A stretch of 33,042 nt of DNA from JABACD01 sp047639675 (GTDB taxonomy: Bacteria > Planctomycetota > UBA1135 > GCA-002686595). The stretch is from assembly GCA_047639675.1 (NCBI GenBank), contig JBLIOI010000044.1, positions 1 to 33,042 on the forward strand, given 5' to 3'. Of the stretch, positions 15,703 to 24,276 are shown in pieces. A program made the position numbers and the translations under genes. The notes beneath the pieces were generated by a model that saw only the letters and a list, made by a program, of their open reading frames with translations, was not told the DNA's origin and made no database searches. Numbering within the stretch: the stretch's first letter is position 1; every line of letters begins with the position of its first letter.

Positions 15703-17121
15703 ATGGCCCTCAAGCTCTACAGTACGCTAACGAAGCGCAAGCAAGACTTTCAGCCCCTCGAACCCGGAATCGTCCGTGTCTACAACTGCGGGCCGACCGT
15801 TTACAGTCGCGTCCACATAGGCAATATGCGCTCCTTCGTGTTCGCAGATCTGCTTAGACGCTGGTTGGAGCACGAGGGTTACGAGGTGCGGCAGGTGATG
15901 AACATCACAGACGTAGGTCACCTTGTGGACGATGCGGAGGAGGGCGAAGATAAGCTTGAGGCGCAAGCACGCAGAGACGGCCTCGACCCCTGGAAGATCA
16001 GCGAGGAGACCACCAGGGTCTTTTTCGATGATCTGCGCCGCATGAACTTTCGCCCGGCGATGGCTTATCCGAAGGCCACCGACCACATTCCTGAGATGCT
16101 CGAGATTATCGAAGCCCTGATCGAAAAGGGCTTCGCGTATCGCGCGGGGGACAACGTCTACTTTGAAGTCTCAACCTTTGAGAGGTATGGAAGGCTCTCG
16201 GGCAACAATGTCGAGGACCTGGACGCTGGAGCGCGCATCGAAGTGCTCGATGAAAAGCGTGCACCTGCCGACTTCGCCCTGTGGAAGAGCGATTCCAAGC
16301 ACTTGATGAAGTGGGACAGCGTCTACGGCCCCGATGGTTTCCCCGGCTGGCATATCGAATGCTCGGCGATGGCACGCAAGCACCTCGGCGATCAAATCGA
16401 CATCCACACGGGCGGCGAAGACAATGTCTTCCCGCACCACGAATGCGAGATTGCCCAATCGGAAGCCTTCACCGGCAAGCCCTTCGCCAGCTATTGGATG
16501 CACGCCAAGTTCTTGCAAGTGGACGGCGGAAAAATGGGCAAGTCACTCGGCAATATGTACGACTTGGACGACGTCGTAGCGCAGGGCTTCGAGCCGCGCG
16601 TGTTGCGTTACACCTTATTGCGTGGGCACTACCGTCAGCCCCTGAACTTCACCTGGGATATCATGACGGACTCCGCCAAGGCATTGGAGAAGTTCGATGA
16701 CTTGGTTGTGCGTTTACGTCGCATCGCCGGCGGCGAGGAGGGTGCTGCGAGTGCAACTGCGGGTACCGACCTGGTGGAGCAAGTTCGCAGGGATTTCCAA
16801 CAAGCGATGAATGATGACCTGAACACGCCACGGGCCTTCGCCGCACTGCACGCATTGCGTGACCATGCGGTTCAAGAGCGTCTGGGGAGTGGAGCAGCCC
16901 TCGTAGGAATCGAATTCTTGACGAGAGTAGAGGACGCTCTTGGCATTCTCAAACTGGAAGTCGAAAGCTTGGATGCGAGCATCGACGCCTTGATCGAAGA
17001 GCGGAATAGCGCGCGCACCAATAAGGAATGGGCGCGCTCTGATGAGATTCGCGATGAGCTCTTGGCCCAAGGGATCTTGCTTGAGGACAAGGGCGGAAAG
17101 ACCGTTTGGCGGCGAAAGTAG
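15703..17121 (+). CDS. cysS: Cysteine--tRNA ligase
   Basis: A 472-residue class I aminoacyl-tRNA synthetase that charges tRNA-Cys in the cytoplasm, of normal length. Signatures are YNCGPTVYSRVHIGN (zinc Cys and the HIGH-type motif), GWHIECSAM (second zinc Cys), FPHHECEIAQSEA (zinc His/Glu) and GGKMGKSLGN. The last replaces the usual KMSKS by KMGKS, a Ser-to-Gly change in the flexible catalytic loop. The C-terminal helical region (DDLNTPRAFAALHAL) and EWARSDEIRDELLAQGI complete the protein. The start ATG at 15703 has no clear Shine-Dalgarno. It is transcribed alone and convergent with the GNAT gene. Confidence 0.97.
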   Translation: MALKLYSTLTKRKQDFQPLEPGIVRVYNCGPTVYSRVHIGNMRSFVFADLLRRWLEHEGYEVRQVMNITDVGHLVDDAEEGEDKLEAQARRDGLDPWKISEETTRVFFDDLRRMNFRPAMAYPKATDHIPEMLEIIEALIEKGFAYRAGDNVYFEVSTFERYGRLSGNNVEDLDAGARIEVLDEKRAPADFALWKSDSKHLMKWDSVYGPDGFPGWHIECSAMARKHLGDQIDIHTGGEDNVFPHHECEIAQSEAFTGKPFASYWMHAKFLQVDGGKMGKSLGNMYDLDDVVAQGFEPRVLRYTLLRGHYRQPLNFTWDIMTDSAKALEKFDDLVVRLRRIAGGEEGAASATAGTDLVEQVRRDFQQAMNDDLNTPRAFAALHALRDHAVQERLGSGAALVGIEFLTRVEDALGILKLEVESLDASIDALIEERNSARTNKEWARSDEIRDELLAQGILLEDKGGKTVWRRK

Positions 17122-17155
17122 GGGAGCCGCGTCGTTCCGGGATGGATGCTATTCG

Positions 17156-18028
17156 CTATCCTTGTGGATCGAGGAAGTCCACCAGCATGTAGTCTCCGAC
17201 AACCTCATATCCCAGTCCGCTGTAACATGCCTGCGCAGCGTAGTTCTCCTCCCCGGTGAAGAGGATTGAGCGTGTTGCGCCCGTCTCGCGCGCGGAGATC
17301 AAACTTCCAGCCACGACGGAGCGCGCAAAACCTTGGGAGCGCCACTTCGGCGGAGTCCACACTCCTCCAACCTGTACGCAGTTCCTTGTCCTTGTGTTGA
17401 AAGCTGTCATCGCAACGCATTCGCCTTCTGTGTTGAGAACGAATAGACTGGACTCTTGCGCGAGGTCGGCGAGTTTGGAGCCGTCGGCGATTGCCTTCGC
17501 TTGATCCATCGTTCGCCCCAAGGCTTCCACGAGGTAATTTGCGCGCCAAGTAGTCAATAACTCCAAGTCTGCGCCGCTAGGAATCCGACATTCCTGTTGG
17601 CCGCTGGCAAGCGCGTTCGGTACGCGCAGCAGATTGAGTTCGAGGCGATAGAGAATTTCTCGCGAAGCCACAAGCGTTGGCGACAGATCCCAGCCCAGGT
17701 CCTCGCGGGCGCGCTCGACCTGATCGCAACATCCCGCCATTCCGATCACTTGGCGCTGACTGATTCGTAGGGTGTTTCTGACGAGCTCCCCGACCAGCTC
17801 TACCGGAGCTTCCAAAGCCAGGCGATTGCTTGACCAATGCGCTACCACCCCAACGATTCTTTCAGCAAGAAAGGCAGCGACGTAGTGCGCTTGGTAGGGC
17901 TTGCCCTCGTACTCCAGGCCAGCGCGTTCCGAGTTCCCTTGGAGGAACATCGTTGTGTCACCGTGCGCTTCGAGAAAGGCGCGCAAGGAGCCCTTGTCAC
18001 TCGCCCTAAGCAGGCGAACATCAGGCAC
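17156..18028 (-). CDS. GNAT-family N-acetyltransferase
   Basis: A 290-residue protein. The C-terminal half is a GNAT domain with the acetyl-CoA motif GGVWTPPKWRSQGFARSVV (a Q-x-G-x-A variant of the usual Q/RxxGxG/A) and the terminal FTGEENYAAQACYSGLGYEVVGDY segment. The N-terminal half looks like a degenerate, substrate-contributing second domain. The acceptor is unknown. The gene is last in the nusA-infB-rbfA operon, with its GTG start five bases after the rbfA stop, so it is co-transcribed with translation genes; a ribosomal or tRNA-related acceptor would be a guess. Confidence 0.8.
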   Translation of the reverse strand: MPDVRLLRASDKGSLRAFLEAHGDTTMFLQGNSERAGLEYEGKPYQAHYVAAFLAERIVGVVAHWSSNRLALEAPVELVGELVRNTLRISQRQVIGMAGCCDQVERAREDLGWDLSPTLVASREILYRLELNLLRVPNALASGQQECRIPSGADLELLTTWRANYLVEALGRTMDQAKAIADGSKLADLAQESSLFVLNTEGECVAMTAFNTRTRNCVQVGGVWTPPKWRSQGFARSVVAGSLISARETGATRSILFTGEENYAAQACYSGLGYEVVGDYMLVDFLDPQG

Positions 18029-18033
18029 GACGA

Positions 18034-18459
18034 TTACTCTTCGATCGCCGCTTCACCCGCTTCAGTCTCGTCGCCATCGGCCGAATCTGCATCTTCCGGG
18101 CGAATGTCATCGTCCCGTTGGCGTGCGTTCGCTATCAGATCTTGCAGATCTGCAGCCATGGCAACGGAATCGTCATAGGCCCAGCTGAGGTGGGGTGTTG
18201 TGCGCATCTCAAGGACACGGGCCACCTGCCGTTGGATGAAGCCTTGGGCGCCTGCGATCATTCGCTCCGTCTTGCGACGGTCCGCTTCGCTGCCCAAGCA
18301 GGAGTAGAAGATGTCGCCCTTCTTGAGGTCTGTAGACATCTCGACTCGCGTGATCGTCACGAAGGAAGAACGCGGGTCGTTGATCTCGAACTGCAGGCAA
18401 TGGGCAGCGCGTTGTTTGATGCGGGACTCGATGCGAGCCACGGTACGCGGATTGGCCAT
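18034..18459 (-). CDS. rbfA: 30S ribosome-binding factor RbfA
   Basis: A 141-residue single KH-type protein that matures the 5' end of 16S rRNA on the 30S subunit. Recognisable segments are RIESRIKQRAAHCL, NDPRSSFVTITRVEMSTDL, GFIQRQVARVLEMRTTPHLSWAYDDS and a long acidic C-terminal tail (about 115-141). The usual infB-rbfA order is kept. It sits 53 bp after infB and five bases before the GNAT gene. The ATG at 18459 lacks a clear Shine-Dalgarno. Confidence 0.92.
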   Translation of the reverse strand: MANPRTVARIESRIKQRAAHCLQFEINDPRSSFVTITRVEMSTDLKKGDIFYSCLGSEADRRKTERMIAGAQGFIQRQVARVLEMRTTPHLSWAYDDSVAMAADLQDLIANARQRDDDIRPEDADSADGDETEAGEAAIEE

Positions 18460-18512
18460 GATGTTGCGTTTGGTATTTGGTTGCCCTCCAGCTTACGCCG
18501 GAGGGCAGACGA

Positions 18513-21500
18513 TCAGGTCGTGGCCCGAGCGGGGGATTCGAGGGTTCGAGCGGTCTCGATGATCTTGTAAGCCTCGAGCACATCGCCTTCGCGAATGTCG
18601 TTGTAGTTTCGTACCACAAGTCCACATTCAAAGCCTTCGCGGACTTCCTTGGCGTCTTCGGCCTCGCGCTTAAGCGAACCGAGTAGGCCTGTGTAGATCA
18701 CTTGATCGTCACGCATCAGGCGGATCTTACTATCGCGCGAGATGGTGCCATCAAGCACGTATGAACCAGCGATGTTACCGATCTTGGAGGAGCGGAACAG
18801 ACGGCGGATCTCGACGTGGCCCGTAACTTCTTCGCTGATTTCGGGGGCCAAGCGGCCTTCCATCATCGCGCGAATGGTGTCGATCACGTTGTAGAGAATA
18901 CTGAAGTTGCGAATCTCAACTCCGGCACGTTCAGCGGCTTGGCGAGCTTTGGTGCCCGTTGCGACGTTGAAGGCAACCACGAGTGCATTAGAAGTTGAGG
19001 CCAAGAGAATGTCATTCTCTGTGACGGCTCCAACGCCCGCTTGCAAGACGCGTGCTATGACTTCTGTGTGGATCGGATCTTGGATAGAGGTCTTGAGAAC
19101 CTCGACCGTGCCTTGCACATCGGCGCGAATGATGATGTTGACTTCCTCGACAGCCGGGCCAGCGACCTGCTGCAAGAGTGCCGCGTTGTCGAGCTTGCGA
19201 CTCTCGGCCATCGACGCCGAGCGTTGCTTGCGCGAACGCTCTTCCGCAACCTTCTTGGCTTCGTCGAGTTTTGCCACAACGTGGAACATCTCGCCGATAC
19301 CAGGGATAGAGGAGAGGCCTGAAACCTCGATCGGGACAGAGGGGCCTGCATCTTCGATCTCGGATCCCAAGTCGTTATGGATCGAACGCACGCGGCCATA
19401 GCCTTCGCCAGCCAAGATGACGTCGCCTCGGTTGAGCGTGCCGTCCTGTACCAGGAGGTGAGCAACGATGCCGCGACCTTGTTGGACTTCGGCTTCGAGC
19501 ACGATGCCCGATGCCGCGCCTTTGGCGTGACAGTCGAGTTCAAGAATCTCACTCTCGAGTGAGATTCGTTCAAGCAATTCCTGAATGCCTTCGCCGGTGA
19601 TGCCGCTAACCGGCATGACGGCGATTTCGCCACCCCACTCTTCGGGGATCGCGTCGATTCCAGCGAGTTGCTCAAGGGTCTTCTGAACGTTGGCCTCAGG
19701 GCGATCGATCTTGTTCATGGCGATCACGATCGGAGCCTTTGCGGCACGAGCGTGGGCCAAGGCTTCTTCCGTTTGCGGTTGTACACCAGCGTCTGCGGCG
19801 ACCACCAAGACAACGACGTCCACGGCTTCTGCGCCGCGAGCTCGCATGCTCGTGAAGGCGGCGTGACCGGGGGTGTCGATGATCGTTACGTGGTGACCGT
19901 TCTCGGTAGTCACGCGGTAGGCACCGATGTGCTGCGTGATACCTCCCGCCTCGCCGTCAGCGACGGTCGAGGAGCGAATCTTGTCGATCAACGTGGTCTT
20001 GCCATGGTCGACGTGGCCTAGGAAAGCAACTGTCGGGTTACGTCGCTCAAGGTGCACATCCTCGATTGCATCACGCTTCTGCTTGAGGCTTTCGATGAGC
20101 GCTTCCTCAGCGGCCACTTCGCGGATGAACTCAAGGCCGACCTCGTACTCGCCTGCAAGCAATTCGGCGGTGTCCTGGTCGATGGTGGAAGTGATATTCA
20201 CCGCACCGAAGCCGAGCTCGCGCCAAGCCACTTTTAAGAGCTGGTTGCCCTTGATTGACATGGACTCTGCCAGCTTGCGAATGGTGACGGGCAGATCGAT
20301 CTTGATCGTCTGTCCTGAGAAGGGCGAACCCTCGAAGTTCGGGCGGGAGCCGCCGCGTCCACCGCGATCGCCGCCACGCCCGCGACCACCTGTCGGTCGC
20401 TGATGGCGCTTGTATCGGCCAGCTTCGCGCTCTCGCAATTGGGCGGCGGTCAGTTGGCCGCGCGAGCCGCGGTCGCCCCGCAGCATGCTGTTCTTTGAAT
20501 CGTGACGTAGAGTCGGGCGGACGTCCGGGAGCACGTCGTCCCGTGAACGTAAGCGTCGTGATTCGCTCTTTTTCGGAGCGGCTTGGATCTTGCTGAGGTC
20601 GATGAATCCAACGACCTTACCGGCAGGTCCGGGCCTTGCCTTCTTAGCGCTTTTATCTTCGACCTTCGTCTTGCTGCTCTCGGCGTCGGGAGTTTCCTTC
20701 GCAGCAGCAAGAACTGGCTCTTCGGCCAGCTTTTCTTGCACAACAGGAGCTTCCTCGGTCGCAGCAGTAGCTGGTGCAGCAGCTGGAGCAGCAGCTGGTG
20801 CTGGTGTGGGGGTGATAGCTACTACCACCTCTTCTTCTTCGCGAGGCTCGGTGATGGGAGCGGGCGCTTCAGAGACAGGCTCGGCAGCGGCAATCGGCTC
20901 CGGAACTGCGACGGGTTCTGCCGGGGCCGGGCTGGGCTCGTCGGCAATCTCTGTATTCACAGGTTCAGGATCAAGCTCTGTGGGCGCCGTCGTGGCGACA
21001 ACTTCCGGTGTTGGAACTACCTCTTCCACTTCGGGCTCGGCTTGAGCTTCGACAATCGGCTCAACTTCGACAATCGGCTCCGCTTTCGCGACCGGCTCCG
21101 GCTCCGGTACGGATACGGGGGGCTCGACTGCATCGGCTTGTTCCGCAACTGGAACAGGCTGGATCTCAGGTTCAACTTCCGTGGGAAGCGAGGCCTGCGG
21201 CACAACTTCTGGAGCTGGTTGCGTGGCCTCCAGAATCGGATCAGGCGCAGCAACTTGCGTTGCGGCTGTGCGTGCCGTGCCAGCGCCGATGCTGTCATCA
21301 GCTGCTGCCTTCTTCTTTTTCTTACGACGGATCAGTCCAGCTCCGAGGCTGTCATCCATCAAGTCCGCATTACTCGCGTCGGGAGCATCGGGGCGCTTGT
21401 AGCCGTGTGCTTCGAGGACACCCTGCACTTGTAGCTCCTCGAATTCATCAAGGGCCGACATGTGGCTCTTGATTTGTGTGAAGCCCAAGTCGCGCAGCTT

Positions 21501-21611
21501 CCCGGCAAGGTCCTTGCCGCTCATGCCGTATTCCTTGGCTAATTCGTGAATCCGCTTCTTGCTCAACTTGCTGGCTGGTTTGTCCTCTATATGAGGAGTA
21601 AGTGGGCCCAC
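18513..21611 (-). CDS. infB: Translation initiation factor IF-2
   Basis: A 1032-residue GTPase that recruits fMet-tRNA to the 30S subunit. The short N-terminal IF2N-type segment (KKRIHELAKEYGMSGKDLAGKL) is followed by a long Ala/Glu/Pro/Val-rich region (about 100-330) and a second IF2N segment (IRKLAESMSIKGNQLLKVAW). The G domain starts near residue 530 with GHVDHGKTTL (G1), GGITQHIGAY (G2), DTPGHAAF (G3) and NKID (G4). Domains II-IV close the protein, with C-terminal SYVLDGTISRDSKIR and FECGLVVRNYNDIREGD. The predicted start is GTG at 21611 without a strong Shine-Dalgarno; no in-frame ATG lies nearby. The low-complexity region creates long false frames on the other strand. Confidence 0.97.
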   Translation of the reverse strand: MGPLTPHIEDKPASKLSKKRIHELAKEYGMSGKDLAGKLRDLGFTQIKSHMSALDEFEELQVQGVLEAHGYKRPDAPDASNADLMDDSLGAGLIRRKKKKKAAADDSIGAGTARTAATQVAAPDPILEATQPAPEVVPQASLPTEVEPEIQPVPVAEQADAVEPPVSVPEPEPVAKAEPIVEVEPIVEAQAEPEVEEVVPTPEVVATTAPTELDPEPVNTEIADEPSPAPAEPVAVPEPIAAAEPVSEAPAPITEPREEEEVVVAITPTPAPAAAPAAAPATAATEEAPVVQEKLAEEPVLAAAKETPDAESSKTKVEDKSAKKARPGPAGKVVGFIDLSKIQAAPKKSESRRLRSRDDVLPDVRPTLRHDSKNSMLRGDRGSRGQLTAAQLREREAGRYKRHQRPTGGRGRGGDRGGRGGSRPNFEGSPFSGQTIKIDLPVTIRKLAESMSIKGNQLLKVAWRELGFGAVNITSTIDQDTAELLAGEYEVGLEFIREVAAEEALIESLKQKRDAIEDVHLERRNPTVAFLGHVDHGKTTLIDKIRSSTVADGEAGGITQHIGAYRVTTENGHHVTIIDTPGHAAFTSMRARGAEAVDVVVLVVAADAGVQPQTEEALAHARAAKAPIVIAMNKIDRPEANVQKTLEQLAGIDAIPEEWGGEIAVMPVSGITGEGIQELLERISLESEILELDCHAKGAASGIVLEAEVQQGRGIVAHLLVQDGTLNRGDVILAGEGYGRVRSIHNDLGSEIEDAGPSVPIEVSGLSSIPGIGEMFHVVAKLDEAKKVAEERSRKQRSASMAESRKLDNAALLQQVAGPAVEEVNIIIRADVQGTVEVLKTSIQDPIHTEVIARVLQAGVGAVTENDILLASTSNALVVAFNVATGTKARQAAERAGVEIRNFSILYNVIDTIRAMMEGRLAPEISEEVTGHVEIRRLFRSSKIGNIAGSYVLDGTISRDSKIRLMRDDQVIYTGLLGSLKREAEDAKEVREGFECGLVVRNYNDIREGDVLEAYKIIETARTLESPARATT

Positions 21612-21622
21612 CTTGGCGGGCA

Positions 21623-21639
21623 GAGGCCTTGCGGTCCTC
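21623..21639 (-). promoter_or_regulatory. Small hairpin just upstream of infB
   Basis: On the minus strand GAGG-A-CC-GCAA-GG-CCTC folds into a 6-bp stem with a bulged A and a GCAA (GNRA) tetraloop. It lies 11 bases before the infB start in the 84-bp nusA-infB gap. It may affect translation or transcript processing. Confidence 0.3.
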
Positions 21640-21695
21640 TTGAGGTTGTTCTGTTTTAGGCGTCCTTGGAAGCCCTATGGAGAGAAGGCTAGGGG

Positions 21696-22877
21696 CTAAG
21701 AATCGGCTGAGGCCTCTGCCGCCGGTTCGCTCGCATCCTTCTCTGTCTGCACTGTCTCGGTTGGTTCTGCTGTTGCGTCGATCATTTCTTCATCGACTGC
21801 TGCTGTTGTGTCGGTCATTTCCTCACCAACGGCTGCTGTTGCCACAGAGGCTTCGACGAGAGTCGAGCTTTCTGTATCACCTTCCGTAGAGTTCGCTGCT
21901 GCGATATCTTGTCCCAAGCTGGCCGACTCGAATTGCTCGCGGGTCTGGATGTCGATCTCCCAACCACACAATTTGCTAGCGAGTCGCACGTTCTGGCCCT
22001 TCTTGCCAATCGCGAGGGACTGTTGATCTTCATCGACGATGACGATTGCGCGTCGGTTGTCAATGTCCGGGAAGATGTTGTCGATGTGGATCACGGCGGG
22101 TTTTAGGCCGTTCATGATCAAGGTCTCGAGGGAATCACTCCAACGAATGATGTCGATGCGCTCGCCTCGCAACTCGTCGATGACTGCTTTGATTCGCGAA
22201 CCACGCACGCCCACACAGGCGCCGATGCAATCGATACGAGGGTCGATGGACTGCACCGCCATCTTCGTTCGATAGCCGGGCTCGCGCACGACTCGTTTGA
22301 TCTCGATGATGTCGTCGGCAATCTCCGGAACTTCTAGGTCGAACAAGCGACGAACGAGGTCCGGGTGGGTGCGACTGAGATAGAGTTTGACGCGGGAGCC
22401 ATCCTTGCGAACTTCGACGAGCAGCGCCCGTACCCGATCACCGGGGGAGTAAGTCTCGCCGCGGACGCGATCGTCCTTACCAAGGAGGGCTTCGACACGT
22501 CCGAGGTTGATCACGACGTAATCGCCTTCGAAGCGTTGCACTACACCATTCAGAATCTGACCGACGCGTGCCTCGTACTCTTCATATAGAACGTCGCGTT
22601 CAGCTTCGCGGACCTTCTGGCTGAAGCCTTGCTTTACTGCTTGGGCAACGATGCGACCGAGGACGGCGAGATCAAACTCGTACTCTTCCTCGTCGTCTTC
22701 CATGGAAACCTCACCGGTCTGGCGATCGATCTTTACGATGAGATCTTCGCCAACGCCGAGGCGCTTTCGGATTCCCTGGGCCAGAGCGTCCTCAAGCCCC
22801 AAGAAAAGGACTTCCATCGGAATGTCCTTGTCTCGGTGGATGGCATCGATCATCCGTAGAAGGCTACTGGTGTCCAT
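21696..22877 (-). CDS. nusA: Transcription termination/antitermination factor NusA
   Basis: A 393-residue RNA-polymerase-associated factor. The N-terminal domain (about 1-105, ending KQGFSQKVREAERDVLYEEY) is followed by the S1 domain (about 106-175, VQRFEGDYVVINLGRVEALL) and two KH domains with GxxG loops, GVRGSR (223-228) and GKKGQN (291-296). The Escherichia coli C-terminal acidic repeats are absent. Instead there is a 70-residue acidic, Thr/Ala/Glu-rich tail with an internal near-repeat (EEMTDTTAAVD, EEMIDATAEP). It heads the nusA-infB-rbfA operon; rimP, which usually precedes it, is missing here. ATG 22877 was chosen by family start; no Shine-Dalgarno is seen. Confidence 0.96.
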   Translation of the reverse strand: MDTSSLLRMIDAIHRDKDIPMEVLFLGLEDALAQGIRKRLGVGEDLIVKIDRQTGEVSMEDDEEEYEFDLAVLGRIVAQAVKQGFSQKVREAERDVLYEEYEARVGQILNGVVQRFEGDYVVINLGRVEALLGKDDRVRGETYSPGDRVRALLVEVRKDGSRVKLYLSRTHPDLVRRLFDLEVPEIADDIIEIKRVVREPGYRTKMAVQSIDPRIDCIGACVGVRGSRIKAVIDELRGERIDIIRWSDSLETLIMNGLKPAVIHIDNIFPDIDNRRAIVIVDEDQQSLAIGKKGQNVRLASKLCGWEIDIQTREQFESASLGQDIAAANSTEGDTESSTLVEASVATAAVGEEMTDTTAAVDEEMIDATAEPTETVQTEKDASEPAAEASADS

Positions 22878-23045
22878 GGTGTGTGGGCTGTTGAGTCGTT
22901 TAGTGTAAGAATGGCGTGACCACTTCCTCCGTCGCGAGCGAAGAGGGGAGGCCGTCTTTTTGTCTAAAATTCGGCCACGCGGGCCGCCACGCCGTCTTTG
23001 ACCCTGCGGTCAGTTCGTAGCGCGGTATGCATTGAAAAGGGTCAA

Positions 23046-23087
23046 GCCCACTTCCCCAGCAACACGGGTGTTACCAGGGGAACGGGC
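23046..23087 (+). promoter_or_regulatory. Compound stem-loop in the activator leader
   Basis: Nested arms GCCC/GGGC, TTCCCC/GGGGAA and AACAC/GTGTT are separated by small internal loops and give an elongated hairpin. It could be a structured 5' UTR element of the downstream activator gene. Confidence 0.35.
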
Positions 23088-23160
23088 CTCGTCATGAGGG
23101 CGATCGGGGTACGACCGCTCCCTCCAGAGTCTCGGATGATCTCAGAGTGTGGTATATCCT

Positions 23161-23177
23161 CGGTTGAGAGTCAACCG
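23161..23177. promoter_or_regulatory. Perfect 17-nt palindrome, operator-like
   Basis: CGGTTGA-GAG-TCAACCG is a 7+7 bp inverted repeat about 100 bases before the activator start. The size suits a dimeric DNA-binding protein, possibly autoregulation. Confidence 0.4.
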
Positions 23178-23227
23178 CAGGTACTATTAAGAGGCGTTCT
23201 CAATTGGACCTTAGTTTCAGTCGAGCC

Positions 23228-23247
23228 TCAGATCGTCAGGGATCTGA
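23228..23247. promoter_or_regulatory. Inverted repeat close to the activator start
   Basis: TCAGATC-GTCAGG-GATCTGA forms a 7-bp perfect stem with a six-base loop, 30 bases before the ATG at 23278. It may be an operator or an RNA hairpin that shields the start region. Confidence 0.4.
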
Positions 23248-23277
23248 AGCCAATTCCCCAACTCGAATCTTCTAACG

Positions 23278-24276
23278 ATGTCAGGTGCGACCCAGGATTC
23301 CCGCCCCGGCGAGGCCAGCTATGTGGTTGGCCACGGGGGGCCTTTCGCCGACTTTGAGGCACAGCTCCGGCGGGTCGCAGGCTCACCTGCGACGGTGCTT
23401 CTGGAGGGCGAAAGTGGTAGCGGCAAGAGTCGTGCTGCTCGCCGTATCCATCAGTTAAGCCCCCGGAATGAGGGGTTTTTCGTCGAAGTTGCGATCAGTG
23501 CTCTGCCCGCCGATCTCCTCGATGCCGAGCTTTTCGGCCACGAGGAGGGGGCTTTCACCGGTGCTCACGAGGCACGCCCGGGGCGCTTTCGTCGAGCGGA
23601 AGGCGGGACCATTCTCTTGGACGGGGTCGAGGACCTGGCCCCCAATCTGCAGGTCAAGCTCCTGCGAGTCCTGCAGGAGCGGGTCGTCGAGCCCCTCGGT
23701 GGACAGCCCGAGGAAATTGATGTGAGGATTGTGGCCACAGTCGGCTTGGACCTGGAGGCACGGGTCGCGGCCGGGGCATTCCGCCAGGACCTCTATTATA
23801 GGTTGGCGGTGGTGACCCTGCGTGTTCCGCCGCTGCGCGCGCGCTTGATGGAGTTCGACAAAATCGTCGATTCACTTCTAAATAGCATCGTCGAGCGAGT
23901 GCGAGTTCCGCGCCGCGAAGTCTCGACCCTGGCTCAGGAGCGCCTGGAAAGACATGGTTGGCCGGGAAACTTGCGCGAACTCGAAAACGCTTTGGAGCGC
24001 GTCTTGGTCCTAGGCGTCGATAATGACTCGCCAATCGCGCCGGAAGAATTTGACTTCCTCGACGAGGGCTTGGCTGATGAGGCTCGGCTACTGGCGTCCA
24101 AGGCGCTTGCACAAGGATTGACCGTAGAGCAAATTGAACTGGCGATGATCGAGGAGGCGATGATAGAGCAACGTGGCAACCTGAGTGCAGCGGCGCGGCA
24201 AGTCGGGCTCTCTCGGCGCGCCTTGGAATATCGACGCCGTCGTTCGAATGAAGAGGGGGGAGCTTGTGAAGAGTAG
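23278..24276 (+). CDS. Sigma-54 activator-like AAA+ protein with degenerate ATPase site and Fis-type HTH
   Basis: A 332-residue protein of the NtrC/PspF bacterial enhancer-binding family without receiver or sensor domain. Walker A GESGSGK (44-50), the sigma-54 contact loop GAFTGA (91-96), the arginine-finger segment FRQDLYYRL (168-176) and GWPGNLRELENALER are intact. The C-terminal Fis-type helix-turn-helix is GNLSAAARQVGLSRRALEYRRRR. The ATP-hydrolysis core is altered: Walker B reads LLDGVEDL where NtrC-type proteins have LDE, the switch Asn of VNCAAL is Ala (VAISAL, position 72), and sensor I reads ATVGLDL instead of the usual ATN/ATH. Binding and DNA contact look preserved, while normal hydrolysis is doubtful. 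The ATG at 23278 lacks a Shine-Dalgarno. The next gene overlaps its end. Confidence 0.88.
   Translation: MSGATQDSRPGEASYVVGHGGPFADFEAQLRRVAGSPATVLLEGESGSGKSRAARRIHQLSPRNEGFFVEVAISALPADLLDAELFGHEEGAFTGAHEARPGRFRRAEGGTILLDGVEDLAPNLQVKLLRVLQERVVEPLGGQPEEIDVRIVATVGLDLEARVAAGAFRQDLYYRLAVVTLRVPPLRARLMEFDKIVDSLLNSIVERVRVPRREVSTLAQERLERHGWPGNLRELENALERVLVLGVDNDSPIAPEEFDFLDEGLADEARLLASKALAQGLTVEQIELAMIEEAMIEQRGNLSAAARQVGLSRRALEYRRRRSNEEGGACEE

Larger units (their letters stand above)
22878..23277. other. 400-bp divergent region with several inverted repeats, no gene
   Basis: No convincing gene or tRNA is present between nusA and the sigma-54-activator-like gene; an open frame on the plus strand from 22998 has poor protein character. 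Three structures stand out and are listed separately (23046-23087, 23161-23177, 23228-23247). Both divergent promoters must lie here, but I cannot place convincing -35/-10 boxes. Confidence 0.5.

Noticed and set aside
20583..21434. Frames of up to 283 codons on the plus strand opposite infB
   Set aside because: They mirror the Ala/Glu/Pro-rich low-complexity region of IF-2 and match no family.
22998..23357. 119-codon frame between nusA and the activator
   Set aside because: Its sequence lacks domain character, starts with a non-ATG codon context and runs into the activator gene.
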